Assembly: GCA_005406025.1 (NCBI GenBank)
Contig: BGZK01000137.1
Location: 124,001-188,000, forward strand
Origin: Eumeta japonica
Lineage: Eukaryota; Arthropoda; Insecta; Lepidoptera; Psychidae
Reading direction: 5' to 3'
Length of the DNA stretch: 64,000 nt
Below the pieces are notes generated by a model that did not search any database, was not told the origin of the DNA, and saw only the letters and a list, made by a program, of their open reading frames with translations. The translations under genes and the position numbers were made by a program. Shown here in pieces: positions 12,224-23,917 of the stretch. How positions within the stretch are numbered: position 1 is the stretch's first letter; each line of letters opens with the position of its first letter.

Positions 12224-12524
12224 AAGGAAGAAAGAATTTCGTATTTTTATTCTGACCGGAATGAAGTATTACTTAAACTCCGTATTTTTGTGTATTCACA
12301 CTTTGTGCTTAATTATGTGTGTACAAAGTGATTACGTGCATGTGATGTTGATAGAGTATAAAACTTTATAAAATTATATTCTGTTCTCAAACATTAAAAG
12401 AATAATGTCTGCCGAAAGAAATGAAAACTTAAAACTATGAAAAAAATATTTTATTTTATATAACAACAATAACGTTGCAATTGAATCATATTTGGAAATG
12501 TAAGTTTTACTTACACATAATTTT
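12224..12524. other. Downstream flank of the esterase
   Basis: AT-rich DNA that probably includes the 3' UTR; an ATTAAA near 12394 is a possible poly(A) signal. Nothing else seen. Confidence 0.4.
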
Positions 12525-12677
12525 TTCACATATACTGTTATGTCGGTGACGCGAACTTGTATGAATTTACTTATACAAAATTGCCCAACATTCAAAAAGA
12601 AGTATTCACATATACTGCATTAGCATGTCGGTGACGCGAGCTCAAAAGATTTTACCCATCTGAAAATTGCCTAACGT
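12525..12677. repeat. Diverged tandem duplication, period ~80 bp
   Basis: TTCACATATACTG starts at 12525 and again at 12605. Both units then share TGTCGGTGACGCGA followed by an AAAATTGCC(C/T)AAC end. Two copies only. Confidence 0.7.
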
Positions 12678-13566
12678 GCCTGATAAAGTTTTCAATTTAA
12701 AAATTACCTGATTTCTTTTTAACGCAAATCAAATAAGCCTTACAGCACAGAGTTAACAACTTTAGTGAGGTTGAATGCCGCTTTGTTGTTATCGACAGCC
12801 ATTAAAAGTCCATAATGTCAATTATGGATGTTTACATTTTGTTCGGGTTAGATCAAAAGACGAACACCTATAACGTGACTTTTTATATTAAATATTTTAT
12901 TTTACATTTTTTTTTAATTTTATTTTTTTACGACGCCAAAAGCAGAGTATCTATTTGTTTAAGCATTGTTTTTGTCAGTGTCCATCTTGTTATGTAACTA
13001 AAAGGCTTAATGGAATAAAATACGTTTAATAGAAATCTGATTATTGTCTGCGAGAAATTTCTTAGCTGTTTTTAGTCAAAAATCAGTCCAGCTAGTTTTA
13101 TCAGAGCTTCGACAGAATTTTATCTTTAATACATCAAGTTTGGGATCAAACGCTCAGTCGAAGTGTGACTATACCATATTTATAATCTTAAGAATCCGGT
13201 AATGTTATGTAAATAAATAAATTAAACAGTCACTTCATGATTACATTTTATAATATACATGAAAGTATGGATTATAATGGTTGGTCGTTTCAAATTTTCG
13301 AGTGGCAGTAGTTATTAGCAAGGCAATCAATTTTTTCTCAGGTGATAAACAAGTAGCAATGCAAAATTTAGTAAGAAATTTTTAAATTCATCGTGTAATT
13401 AACACGACAAAATAACTCAGAACCTTCAGAAAGCATTCTTTTTCGATCGGCAGTTCTCATTTCTAGTAATGGTATTTTTCGTGGGAAAATTAAAAGCATT
13501 TTCGCGTAAATAACACATTTATGAGTCAGATGTATAGATGCACTATATGCTGAAATATTTTCATTA
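12678..13566. other. AT-rich intergenic DNA
   Basis: No exon, RNA gene or clear repeat recognised. Confidence 0.4.
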
Positions 13567-13609
13567 ATTCATTAATTAAGGGGCCTACGCCCCTTAATTA
13601 ATGAATTTA
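13567..13609. repeat. Near-perfect palindrome
   Basis: Arms AATTCATTAATTAAGGGGC and its exact complement (19 bases) around a 4-base CTAC loop. It has no T-tract or gene context marking it as a terminator, and is probably a small foldback remnant. Confidence 0.8.
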
Positions 13610-13631
13610 AGTCCTACGACTTAAACGCCTT

Positions 13632-13731
13632 CATTTCGGAGTTGCTAACCACAGTCATTGATCATTGTCGTTAACCACAGTCGCTAACCATAGTTGTTCA
13701 CTACAATTGTTAACCACAATTGTTAACCACT
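13632..13731. repeat. 13-bp tandem minisatellite
   Basis: Units like AGTCGCTAACCAT, AGTTGTTCACTAC, AATTGTTAACCAC, AATTGTTAACCAC. The last copies are identical and the outer ones diverged. Confidence 0.75.
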
Positions 13732-13969
13732 GTGGTGACAACGTCCAGTATAAACAAACTGACGTGCTCTCCGAGGCACAAACTGCGTGGTATGATTTGG
13801 GTAAAGAACTCATCGGTCAATTCTACTGTAGTCAGGATTCGAACCCTAAATAAATGCTATCGAAAAAAAATTACACTATAGTTTTATTATGAAAAAGCTG
13901 CAGCTTCGACTGTGTTCCTTCGTATTTTATGTCAAACTATCTTGCTGTAAATCGCAGTCTCGTTCCTGC

Positions 13970-14050
13970 TTTCAATTCAAGACCCGGTGCCGTTCCTGAT
14001 TTCGGTTTTTACTCCCTGTCTTGCTTTTCGCTACGATACCGACTTACAAG
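13970..14050. repeat. Short degenerate hexamer tract
   Basis: TCTCGT, TCCTGC, TTTCAA and TTTCGG-type blocks, a weaker example of the 6-bp-period arrays. Confidence 0.4.
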
Positions 14051-16160
14051 AAGCCGGGGCAAATGGAAGTATCAAAATTTATATATAGGCCATATCACTC
14101 AGGGATAGGACAGCTTTCTATTAATAAAAAACTCTTTTGAATCAGTGAAGTAGATCAATTTTACAAAACGTGTACGAAGTCGGGGATAAGTATTACAATA
14201 GTTGTATGAAAACCTTCTTCATAAAAATATAAATATGTAGCACTTACGAAACATTTTCATGGTTTTCCGTCAACTTCAGACAAAATTACTTTCATTTGTA
14301 GATATGTAAATGAATACGGTTACAAGTACCATTATAATGCTTATATAATTACAATGGAGTGCTACTTTGGGACGCTCTGTGTGATTATAAAACTCTTCCA
14401 GAAAAACTGGTTATAATAATCAATTTACGTGCATAAAACAGACTACGGCTGTATTCTACAATATAATCTAACCTTATACTTCCTAGAGTTTTTCATTATC
14501 CATTTTCAAAACATGCTTATAAACAGAAATTTAATTTTAATTGATGTCATAATGCTTATGTTTCATTTGAACGCGTTGGTTTTGGAATTTTAATGGCTCC
14601 ACAGTAAAATAAGGTTATGTTCTCACTCCAATCTATTGTGAATTCGATATTGGTGTTTCCGAAAAAAGCTTAAGAAATTTTCTGTTTGTAGCTTCTTTTT
14701 TTTCGTTTTTTTTTAGTCAATTAATGCGTCCAAAGCTACTCAAGAAAAAGAATACAATTTCACACTTTTGTTGTTGGCGAAAAATTGTTGCATATTCTGA
14801 CGATAGTTGTAAAAAAAGAAGTTAAATATTGTTTCTCTACATAACACATGCTATATTTACGAGCATTTCCAGAAAGCAATTAATCTTTCTGTGCCTACAG
14901 GGGGAGGACTTTTTGATTTTTTTTTTCAAGAGCGCGGGGTGAAATATTTCAATGAGAACAGAAATAACCGGGAGGCTCGTGTCAGATGCAAATGCTTCGA
15001 TTTGGGAAGAGTGTTGTTCGCACCCCATCCCGTACGCGCGAGAGACAGACGACTCGCTGCCGAAGGAATCGCGTAGATGCCTATTTTCGGATGGAATTTT
15101 CACTCTCGACGAGGTGAATATTTTTAAGGCTGCTTGCAAATTCATTCGCAATTTTTTTTCGCGTCGTGGAGCTCTTCTTATATACATGCTTAACAAGACC
15201 AGGGCATAAAAGTTTAAAAAATTGCAATACTTTATTTATAGTAAATTTTTAACTTAAACAATATTTATTCCTTTGATTTTTCAGTTTTTGTTATGTTTCA
15301 GTGTTTAATGTACAATGAAGACGAAAGTTAGAGAAAATTTCTATTAATTACAATTTTCTAACTTGTTATAAAATTGACCTTAAGTTAAATTTCTAACTGG
15401 AATAAATTTCTTGAAATGTATTGAATGCACCATGATTTATTCAAATTATTAAATTAATATTTAATACTTTAAATAAATTATTTAATATGATGTACTCGAT
15501 TTTGACGCCGCTCGCGCTATTTCCAAAAGCTGCGTGAAGGCCCGTTTTCAGCGTTAAATTAAAAGTATAAATAATAAAGGTAGATTTGCGAGAGTTAGGC
15601 GTATTTATAGGAAATTTCCTCTTCTTTATTCCAAATTGCTTAAATTTTAATAGTTTACGAGATATCGACAAAATAACGTTCTTTTTTTTCATATTTAATT
15701 GTTTATAAGTTTTTCAGTTTTTTATGTGCTGATAGACGCTTTAGACACATTTTTCTAGACATTATTTCGATCGAATGAGCTATAGCACGTATTTTTAGGA
15801 CTAGTATCTCTATTTTTAACCATTTTCAACTTATTACCTAGACTAATACATTTACTAGGCACATTTTATCGTAGGTGTATAATTTCTAAAATGACGAGAC
15901 TCACGTAGACATTGTGATCTTCTATTTTAATTCCTTATATTATAGGTTTTTAATTTATTTTTTAGTGCATGTAAAAACAATATAGAAAGGTACATGCATT
16001 TTTAAGTTCCTAGATCCAGCAGTTTTGGATATACTTAACATGTCCAAGAGGTCCACTTGATATTTCAAGTGATCGCCGATTTTCGAGGAAAAAACAAACT
16101 AGATTAGTCTCTTTTCGTCAAATACGATTGCGTAAGTTCTAATAAAAAAAAAATATTATG
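14051..16160. other. Intergenic DNA with one G+C-richer block
   Basis: Mostly AT-rich. A CpG-richer block at about 14930-15175 is open in several frames, but none carries a recognisable domain or splice context. A hairpin AAGTTAG.GAAAATT/AATTTTC.AACTT lies at 15326-15365. Confidence 0.45.
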
Positions 16161-16541
16161 TGTAAAGTCGGTTTACGGACGATAATTTTACGTGATAACG
16201 TCATAAGAAAACATTGATGTAAAATTGCATACTTTCATGAATTGAATTTGATTATTATCACTGAATTATCATTATTTTGTATCATCTAGAAATAATAATG
16301 GCATCATCATAAGAGATACAAAATAACTATCATTATTCTGTACCTCTCTTCCACTCTATCGGTCGATGGAGTGGAAGAGAGATAGATGCGTCACAAGCCG
16401 AATACTTAGGACAACTCTCTATTGCTCGTTCCGCGCTCACGCTCACACGTTCGGCTCAGGCGGAACGCGACAATGAGTCATGCTTTTTCGTGCCTGTTGC
16501 CGGCGTTCATCGATTAACAATACGTTATCACGTCAAATACA
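16161..16541 (-). mobile_element. Inverted-repeat element, family shared with 43048-43593
   Basis: Left end GTAAAGTCGGTTTACGGACG leads into TTTACGTGATAACGT (16187-16201). The right end carries ACGTTATCACGTCAAA (16522-16537). Inside, on the minus strand, is GCACGAAAAAGCATGACTCA and GCATCTATCTC, matching the 43-kb copy in reverse. It also contains a perfect hairpin, CTCTTCCACTC/GAGTGGAAGAG, around 16342-16380. No protein domain was recognised; superfamily uncertain. Confidence 0.6.
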
Positions 16542-18130
16542 CATATAACAAAAGACGGTTACGAAAATTTTAGGCGGTCTCTATGCTATCTCTACTCTAA
16601 TGCAGACCGTAATCACTAACTTTATCTATATCAATTTCGCCATATCATTGAACGTGGGCGGCGTAGCACGAATGTTTATCGTGTTTACCCCATCGTGCAA
16701 CACACGGGGCTCAGGATATAAAACAAGGTCAACAAAATTACCCTGAGACATTAAACGTCAACAAAATGAATCTTTTCACATATCCTAAACCTACCAATCC
16801 CTACAAACATAAACTCACTGATCGCTAATGAGCACGCTAAAAGGACAATAGACAGTATCATAATTTGAATCTAACTGCAATGTTAGAATACTCGATGTAA
16901 CATATTAGTTTTAGTCTGAGTGGCCATCGCACGACAATAGTTGATTTTGGGATTGTTCTGAATTAATTAACCCAGCCGACTTACCCTGTTATATCGACAA
17001 ACCGAGCCTTAACGTCGTCCCAGAAACACGCCACTTCGCCGCACGTCCACGGCAGGCGATTTTGGCTCTCGCTGATATTCTATCGACGTCGAGATATCGC
17101 TACGGGGATTCCGTAATGATGCTGCTTTTTCTACTTCCTTTTTATTTTATTTGCACTTATATCCCAAAAATATAACACGTGTAACTGCATCACATTGCAG
17201 TGTTTGTGAGTCTTTATTTTTCACGAGATTTCTTCGGAACGTTTGACGTGAACTAAAGAAAACGTGGACTTAAAAAAAACTTATTGTTACTTACTTACTT
17301 ACTTCAGTTATGAAGTCTTTCTATGGAATATTAACAAATATCGTACAATTCCTTATAAAAATAGGAATTAAGAAAGATTTTACAGCTTACACTTATTGGA
17401 ATTGCATAATTGTTGTCAAATGTTGTATTTAAAAAATTGATATGAAACCTCTAATTAGTTTATAATAAAGTCGTATGTCTACTCGATTAATACTACTAAA
17501 GTCTGTATTTTTATGCAGCTTTCTTCACTATTTAGAGAAATTTTATGAGAAAAATGATTGAATATGAAAAAATCATATTAAAATAAGGTAAGTAGAGAAA
17601 GGTCGATGATTTCTAATCAAGTTGTAAAAAAAACACTGTTAGAACAATTACATAAGTAAGAGAGAAAATTTGATCACGAATATACAGAATGTCTGCGCAT
17701 ATGTAATCGTGGATGATCACTAACATATAATTAAACCATACATCAAACACGCTTCAGTTCGATGCACATTGCAATAATTCCACTAAATTACACTGAAAAA
17801 AACCTACAAGCAAGAGCCGTCGATCAAACATTTAATAATACCAGTCTATTGCCTAAATTTGACCAACACAGTCTTTTTTGATAGCCTACGAAATACTGTA
17901 GCTGTGTGTGTCACTTTTGTTATAGATTTAACTGTCATATTTCACACAGAATATTTCTACCTTTTCTCTGCGTTTGCCATGACAAATTTATAGTCTAATC
18001 TGACGACTAACGGTCTCTTTCGGTATGAAAAAGCAGTCAAACCTCACACGTAAAACTTTCGGGACGTATATAGCCAATTCAAGCTTCTATTCTTTTAAAC
18101 TATTACGTCAGCTATACCTAAAATGTTTCT
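16542..18130. other. Intergenic DNA
   Basis: No gene supported. It includes a (TTAC) run at 17287-17304 and moderately G+C-rich patches at 16660-16720 and 16985-17110. Confidence 0.4.
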
Positions 18131-18450
18131 CAATGGCCGTTCTACTATACTTCGAGGGCAGATCTCGAATATCCAAGAATAGGGCACTTAACCCTCTCCT
18201 CGAAAGTATTTTGCGAATGGGCACTTTTGACCGTCCACCAGAGGTCGCCGCAAAACGGGCAGCGCCGTAATTTATTCGGGTCGCCCCCTACCGGACAATT
18301 TCTGAATAAATTAACGCGGAAATGTGCAAACCCATTTTTGCCCCGACGCACACACGCAGTTTCGGTGTGTCGAATTCGGTGCTTAGAGCCTATGAATGTG
18401 TTTTTTAACACTAACGGCTCGTTGGGCCTTTTAAAGTTTGGGTCTGTATA
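18131..18450. other. G+C-rich, CpG-rich block
   Basis: A compositional island with GGTCGCCGCAAAACGG, GGGTCGCCCCC and GCACACACGCAG. Overlapping open frames on both strands are a by-product of low stop density. Possible conserved non-coding or regulatory DNA; no family recognised. Confidence 0.4.
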
Positions 18451-19589
18451 AATTGTAATAAGTAATGTAACGCTCTTTCCCCTTTATGCTATTTTAAAAC
18501 ATGTAGATGTTAAACACAACCGTTTTTATGGGTTCCAAGCTTAAATGAAAATATATGGGTTCATTTCAGTGTCGGTATGTCTCTCCTTGTGTCTTTCACA
18601 GCCATTTTTAACCGAATATTAAATGAAATACATAGAACATAACAAAATTACAACTACAAGTATATAACGTTCGTCCACAAGTAGGTTTCAGGTGTAGAAT
18701 CGTTGTTTTAGAGAAGCGGAGATCACTGAAAAGCTTACCAGTAATAAAAGCATTATCAAAATCTGTTAAATAATGTAACAAATACGTAATTACAAAAGCA
18801 AGGAACGTGTAACTCCAAAATATATCCATTATTTTTATAATAATATGTAAAAATATGCTATCTTAGAATTGTTTTTAAGTTTGATAGAAAATTATCAGAA
18901 TGTGAATATAAAAAGTAAATATTTCTCTTTAAATTACCAATTGCTCGTTACGTCTGGGAGAAAGGATTGCCAATGTAAAGAAAACTTAACGCTATGAGCT
19001 GCAAAAAAATATCGACTAACTTCATTCACGTGCGTGGTTCCGAACAAACTTTTAAGCTTTCTTATTAAACGTTTGCGGCACGTGGTTCTGGTGAAGTCTC
19101 AGGAAGTTGTTTTTGAATTAGAAAATAACGAATATGAAATATGACTGCATAATATAACATAATTACTGTATTTGTTTATTTATTTTTTTGAATAACCGAT
19201 TAGTTTTTGATTTAAATCATGATTAGTATTCGCTTCGCACCCTTGGCACTCCACCATATTAGAGTTCAAACAATGTATCTACATCATCTTCATTATCATC
19301 ATTCGCTCAGCCTCCAGCCTGTCGTAATGATTGAAAGGAACAAGTCCGGATACATCTGTTGGGGCATAATCAAGAGAATCTAAGTCCTAATCTTGGTTAG
19401 GAATGCCGGGAGTGTTGAGTCAGCTGGTATTCGTGCAACCTTTAGCCAAAAACCGGTGTCGTAGATGTTGTGATAGGTGGTAGACACTATATTTGGTTTT
19501 TTTCCAAGATGCTTTGGGATACGCTTCTTTGCGATGTGAGGGTAGATGATGATCAGGCAATAAAATTTTTAGAAAGTTGTTTTTTTTAA
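18451..19589. other. Intergenic DNA
   Basis: No gene or clear element seen. Confidence 0.4.
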
Positions 19590-20095
19590 GTAATTTTTAG
19601 ACTACTCCACCGATCGATACCAAAAACTAGTCAAGTCTTTTCCCCAAACAGTTACATCGACTGCCGTAAACTGTATAAAAATCAGTTGACATCTTCGAGA
19701 GATATCGTTGTAAATGGATTTTTCACAAAAATATTTTTCGAATATTTTGTAAACCACTCTACCGTTAAATGATAAAATATTTCCAGTTGTTCTCCTTAAA
19801 ACATAGCTTTGATAGTTGTTACATTAAATTATCTCTTTAAGAAACAGCGTCGATAATCGCAAATCGCATCAAAGTCGGTTGATTCGTTCGAGAGATATAT
19901 GTATGGAAAATATTCTAAAAAAAGTTGTTTTTTTAAATAAGTCAAATTTCTAATGTATTGCTTATGTTTGATACTCGGTCCTCTTTTTCTCCTCAGAAAA
20001 CTGCGTCGAATACCATAAAACAGATCAAAATCGAATTATGTATTAATTATGTGTATGAAATATATTGTAGTTGAAATATTAATTTTTTTAAGAAT
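19590..20095. repeat. Degenerate ~165-bp tandem units
   Basis: About three diverged units, each with a CTACTCCACCGATCGAT-like start (about 19605, 19753 and 19930), a GTCGAATACCGCAAA-like middle and a TCAAAATCGGTTGATTCGTT plus GAGAGATAT end. The same module recurs at 53520-54020. Repeats of this kind often belong to non-autonomous transposons; the family is not identified. Confidence 0.55.
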
Positions 20096-20831
20096 TTGGT
20101 AAAGCCAAATGCGCATGCCTTAAGCGCTCGTGACATACGTATGTTATTTAAATTAGAGGTTAATGATAATATATGAGCTTTTCACCAAAAATCCTTTTTT
20201 GTAGTTCTTCAAAACTTTCCCGAGGTCAATAATTAAAATTATTTTACGATAATTGTTGTTAATATAAACGTATTACTAATTACATTAAAAATAACTTTGG
20301 AATTAATTAAAACGTTTGAAATTAATTAAAAATAAATAAAAAAAAAAACAAATTCTAGGACAGATTTGAAACCGGCCACCCTGCGCACGCGACTTAAAGC
20401 TAAACAGTTGAACTTAATCGTACAGCTGATCCTTGGGCGAAAATTGGTGTTTTATTTTTGATGTTACTACCGCCATCTGTTGGCAATTACAAAAACATAA
20501 AACATTCATTTCAATCTCCATTTCAGATATTTAAAGCGAAATGACAGATCAAAACATGAATAACTGTGAGTTAAAAACTTCAATTACAGCTAATCGGTAC
20601 TATATCACGCTGTGATTTTCAATACAGTTATTCGCAATTGATTAGTGATGAGATTGAAAAAGAAATCAAGTTTAAAAGTTAAATAGTTTTTTAGTTATCG
20701 TGATTACACGGGATTTTCAGGCGACAGTAGAAGCATACCAACGTTCGCGCTTAAGGCATGGAAAATAGTAGTTTCTAAGTTCCCGCTATGAAGGATGAAA
20801 AATTTTCATAAATTGGGAAGATATATATCGT
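20096..20831. other. Intergenic DNA
   Basis: AT-rich; includes a CCGCCATCTGTTGGCAATT motif near 20470. No gene seen. Confidence 0.35.
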
Positions 20832-20970
20832 TTTCAATTTGATTTCAAAATAGGGTTTTCATCAAATCTTGACGTTTTATGATCCTAGGAATCAGTTTTA
20901 ACCATTTTCCGCATGAAATCCGTATGTTTATTTGTTCGTTTGCATGCGTATCTGTCTGTCTCTCTCTCTC

Positions 20971-21002
<32 letters not shown>

Positions 21003-21107
21003 CACACACATAAACCGACACACAGATATCACTTGAAAAATGGTCAAAATAGATTTGTAGAATCCTAAAACGTCGAGATCTGATTAAAACTCGATTTTCA
21101 ATCATTG
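20832..21107. mobile_element. Foldback element with ~95-bp arms, copy 1
   Basis: The left arm (20832-20930) and right arm (21011-21107) are inverted copies. Shared pieces include GACGTTTTA.GAT, AACCATTTT and CATCA.ATCT. The loop holds a CT then GT microsatellite (20951-21010). Related arms occur at 53302-53468. It abuts the 5' end of a truncated CR1-like LINE. Confidence 0.7.
20951..21010. repeat. (CT)n(GT)n microsatellite
   Basis: TCTGTCTGTCTCTCTCTCTC followed by an unbroken TG run and a short CA run, in the loop of the foldback element. Confidence 0.9.
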
Positions 21108-22250
21108 CCTTGCAATCAGGGTTTCGCAAATAACGCAGTTCGACAACAGCACTTTTTGATGTGGTTGACGACATACTATCTGCGCAAGATATTAGTTGAG
21201 GTACAATAATGATTCTTGACTTTTTTCGAGCATTGATGCTATTAACACTTAACTTACTGCTGTATAAAATGAAATATTATGGCTTTGACTAAAAGGGTGT
21301 TATGTGGTTTTCAAGTTATCTTAGCGACCGTACCCAAGTAGTTAAACTCCAAGATAATGGCGGCTCCTACGTAAGATCCGAGTCATGTACTATAACCAGA
21401 GAGGTGCCACAGGGTTCAATCTCGAATCCACTTCTATTTATATTGTACACTGCAGATATCCGCGATGTTATAGAATATTGTATTTATCACTTAAGATATT
21501 GAGAGTATCAATATCAATTATAGTATCCTAGTAAGTCAAACAATATGGTATTTGGTTCCTTGCATCAGATATAGCAAATAATTAAGGCAAGAGCCTGCTG
21601 TTTTCATACTGGGAGAGCAGGTGGAGCGTGTGTCGAAGTCGCGCAATCTAGGGATGGATGGGTTATTACGTTTTGAGAGTCAAATGGCCGAATTAACAAG
21701 AAACTCATTCTACAGGCTTATAGTTTATTTGAATTCGTGATTTTTTTTAGCACAGATTTGCGTGTCAGGTTGTGTGATTCTCTGATACTTTCAAAATTCG
21801 ATTATGCAGATGCAGTATACGGCCCTCGGCTATTATCTCAAACTAGTCGCGTTATTACGCGACTCGGTATTGTTTTAAAATTCCGCAACGAGCGCATGTG
21901 ACGCCTTATCTGAACTCGGCAGGTATTTTTAAAATTACATCCCGAAGAGAACACCATTTATCCTTCTTGTTCCGGAAAACCTGAATATCTTTTCAAAAAT
22001 TTTCACCTGGCATGTAAGCAGATCCAGTACATATGGCCTTAAGACTAGAAATGTATTTGCAGTTACATATCAACACACTGCCACTTTCAGAAGTAGGTAT
22101 TTTCAAATATGGAGCAACCAAATACTGGAACAACATACGTCCGCCACTCAAAACCATTAGCAGCTTTAAATTGCAATCAAAACGAAACCTTTTGCAAATA
22201 CAGTTGGCGTTAGTTGCTGCTATTCCGGTTGTAGCGTCACACCTCTGATA
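21108..22250 (+). mobile_element. CR1/Jockey-like non-LTR retrotransposon relic (reverse transcriptase)
   Basis: A decayed reverse transcriptase readable across frames: a QSGFRK start, ALFDVVDDILSAQD, the motif-A-like LDFFRAFDAIN, then WFSSYLSDRTQVVKLQDNGG and the motif-B-like VPQGSISNPLLFILYTADI in one open stretch (21302-21502). Frames then break until a C-terminal YWNNIRPPLKTISSFK segment (22033-22248), typical of the end of CR1-type ORF2 proteins. It is 5'-truncated against the foldback and followed by a CA microsatellite. Non-functional. Confidence 0.8.
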
Positions 22251-22290
22251 CATGTCGTTCTACACGGTCCCACATACGTCCTTATGTACA

Positions 22291-22316
22291 TTCACACACA
22301 CACACACACACACACT
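22291..22316. repeat. (CA)n microsatellite
   Basis: TTCACACACACACACAC-type run just downstream of the LINE relic. Confidence 0.9.
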
Positions 22317-22729
22317 CGCATACATGTGTATATGCATATACAACACACACATTTACATAAATTATGCATATGAACATTATCATTTACTCATACAAAAATA
22401 TTATATTTGTTTTATTTTTTTTTTGTATCATACATTCCACTCCGACAACATAGCGATGGCAAATACGAAAAGGGTCTCACTGAAAACCAGCTCTGCACCG
22501 AACCTCTGCAGTATTTTGGTGAGTTTAGCCCTCGTTTGCACATCACAAATTTATACATGCATGTACAACTTCGACAATTGATATAAGTTTAATTAGTTTT
22601 AATGTATTATACAATGTAAAACTATATGCATTACAAAGTGTCAAATAGAGAAATTCTATAACCATATCATCATATAATACATAAAAATTTCAGAAATTTT
22701 AAAAATACCGTTTCATTGAAACAAATCTA

Positions 22730-22870
22730 GATATTTGAACTAGAATAGCTGAAAATGTATTAAAACTATGTTTTTGAACTCTAAGAACTTAAAATAACAC
22801 AAAAATCGATGTTTTGAGCTCAAATTTACTGGTAAATATGAAGATTTTGAACTCCAAAGTAGCAAAAAGT
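22730..22870. repeat. Degenerate ~40-bp tandem units
   Basis: About four units beginning TTTGAACTAGAATAGC, TTTGAACTCTAAGAAC, TTTTGAGCTCAAATT and TTTTGAACTCCAAAG. A similar GATTTTGAGCTAGGAG..TAAAAA module occurs at about 54100. Confidence 0.5.
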
Positions 22871-23917
22871 TTTGGGAATAGTCTATAAAGACAGACGGTT
22901 TTCGAATTATTGAGCTTGAAAGCTTAAAGACGAACCTTTATGCTTTGAAATAACTATATAGAAGCTTAAAAACTCATCGATAAATATGATAGTGGGAAGT
23001 TTTAGACTTTTGTGATGTATCGCAGGATGAATTACTTAACAGATTTTTATCGTTCAAGCGCAACGCTATAATTATTAGTCAGTGAAGTAATATAATATAA
23101 GAAAAATACACGTGCAGATGGAGGACCCTCCTAAGGAACTTTTTTTTTTTAATTGAAATGAATAAAATCAGAGTTTTGTTCAGTGGTTTTTGGAAAAAAT
23201 ATACTTATTAAAAACCAGATATAAAAATAGTAATTTATGTGTAAAAAAATACTAAATAATGCATTTAAAGAGAGAAAAAGAGAGAGAGAGAAAGTAGAAT
23301 GGCAACAACGCAACGCTTTTTCGTTACGTTACCTTTCTACCAGTCACCTCCTATCGCAAACCATGTTAGGGAACTTCGTTCCAAAATTTGATTCCAATAA
23401 ATTTTATAAATGTATTTAAAAATATTAATCCATTTCTATTTCTATATACATGCAAGTCCCAAATCGCGGTAACTTACATAAGTTACATATGATTACATAA
23501 TCATCCTTTATACACGCCCGCGAAGTTGAGGTAAGTGAATTGATTATTAACTTGTTATGTGAACAAGCGCCGGCCGCGTGTCGCAGGCCAACTTGCCCGG
23601 TAACGCGCAAACTCGACGCGTCCCGCGGTTCCTTCCGCCTCAACTTCGGTGCTCGGTATTATGTGCCTATTGTTCTAGACAAACTTTAGACACCGAATTA
23701 CGTATAAATTATCTTATACTAGACACGAATAATATTTACATTTTCAAAGCTACGAAGTTGGTGTTGGTCTTTGAAAGTTTCGGATGGTTTGCCAGATAGT
23801 ATCCAACATCTGAGGTGGCTTTTTTTTTTTACTCTTCCAATACAAAATCCGGTGTCGGTCTTCCAGTCAGAAAGTCATAGTAGACCCCGTAGGTCGGGGA
23901 TTTTTTATTGTATTTTA
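22871..23917. other. Intergenic DNA
   Basis: Contains a GA-rich tract (about 23269-23296) and a CpG-rich patch at 23505-23655. The reading frames over the patch have no support as genes. Confidence 0.4.

Noticed and set aside
13830..13850. GGTTCGAATCC-like box on the minus strand as a tRNA gene
   Set aside because: No matching acceptor, D or anticodon arm could be laid out around it. No tRNA, rRNA or CRISPR array was found anywhere in the window.
14837..15209. Overlapping open frames on both strands near 15 kb
   Set aside because: They coincide with a stop-poor CpG-rich block; three mutually exclusive frames are open and none shows family features.
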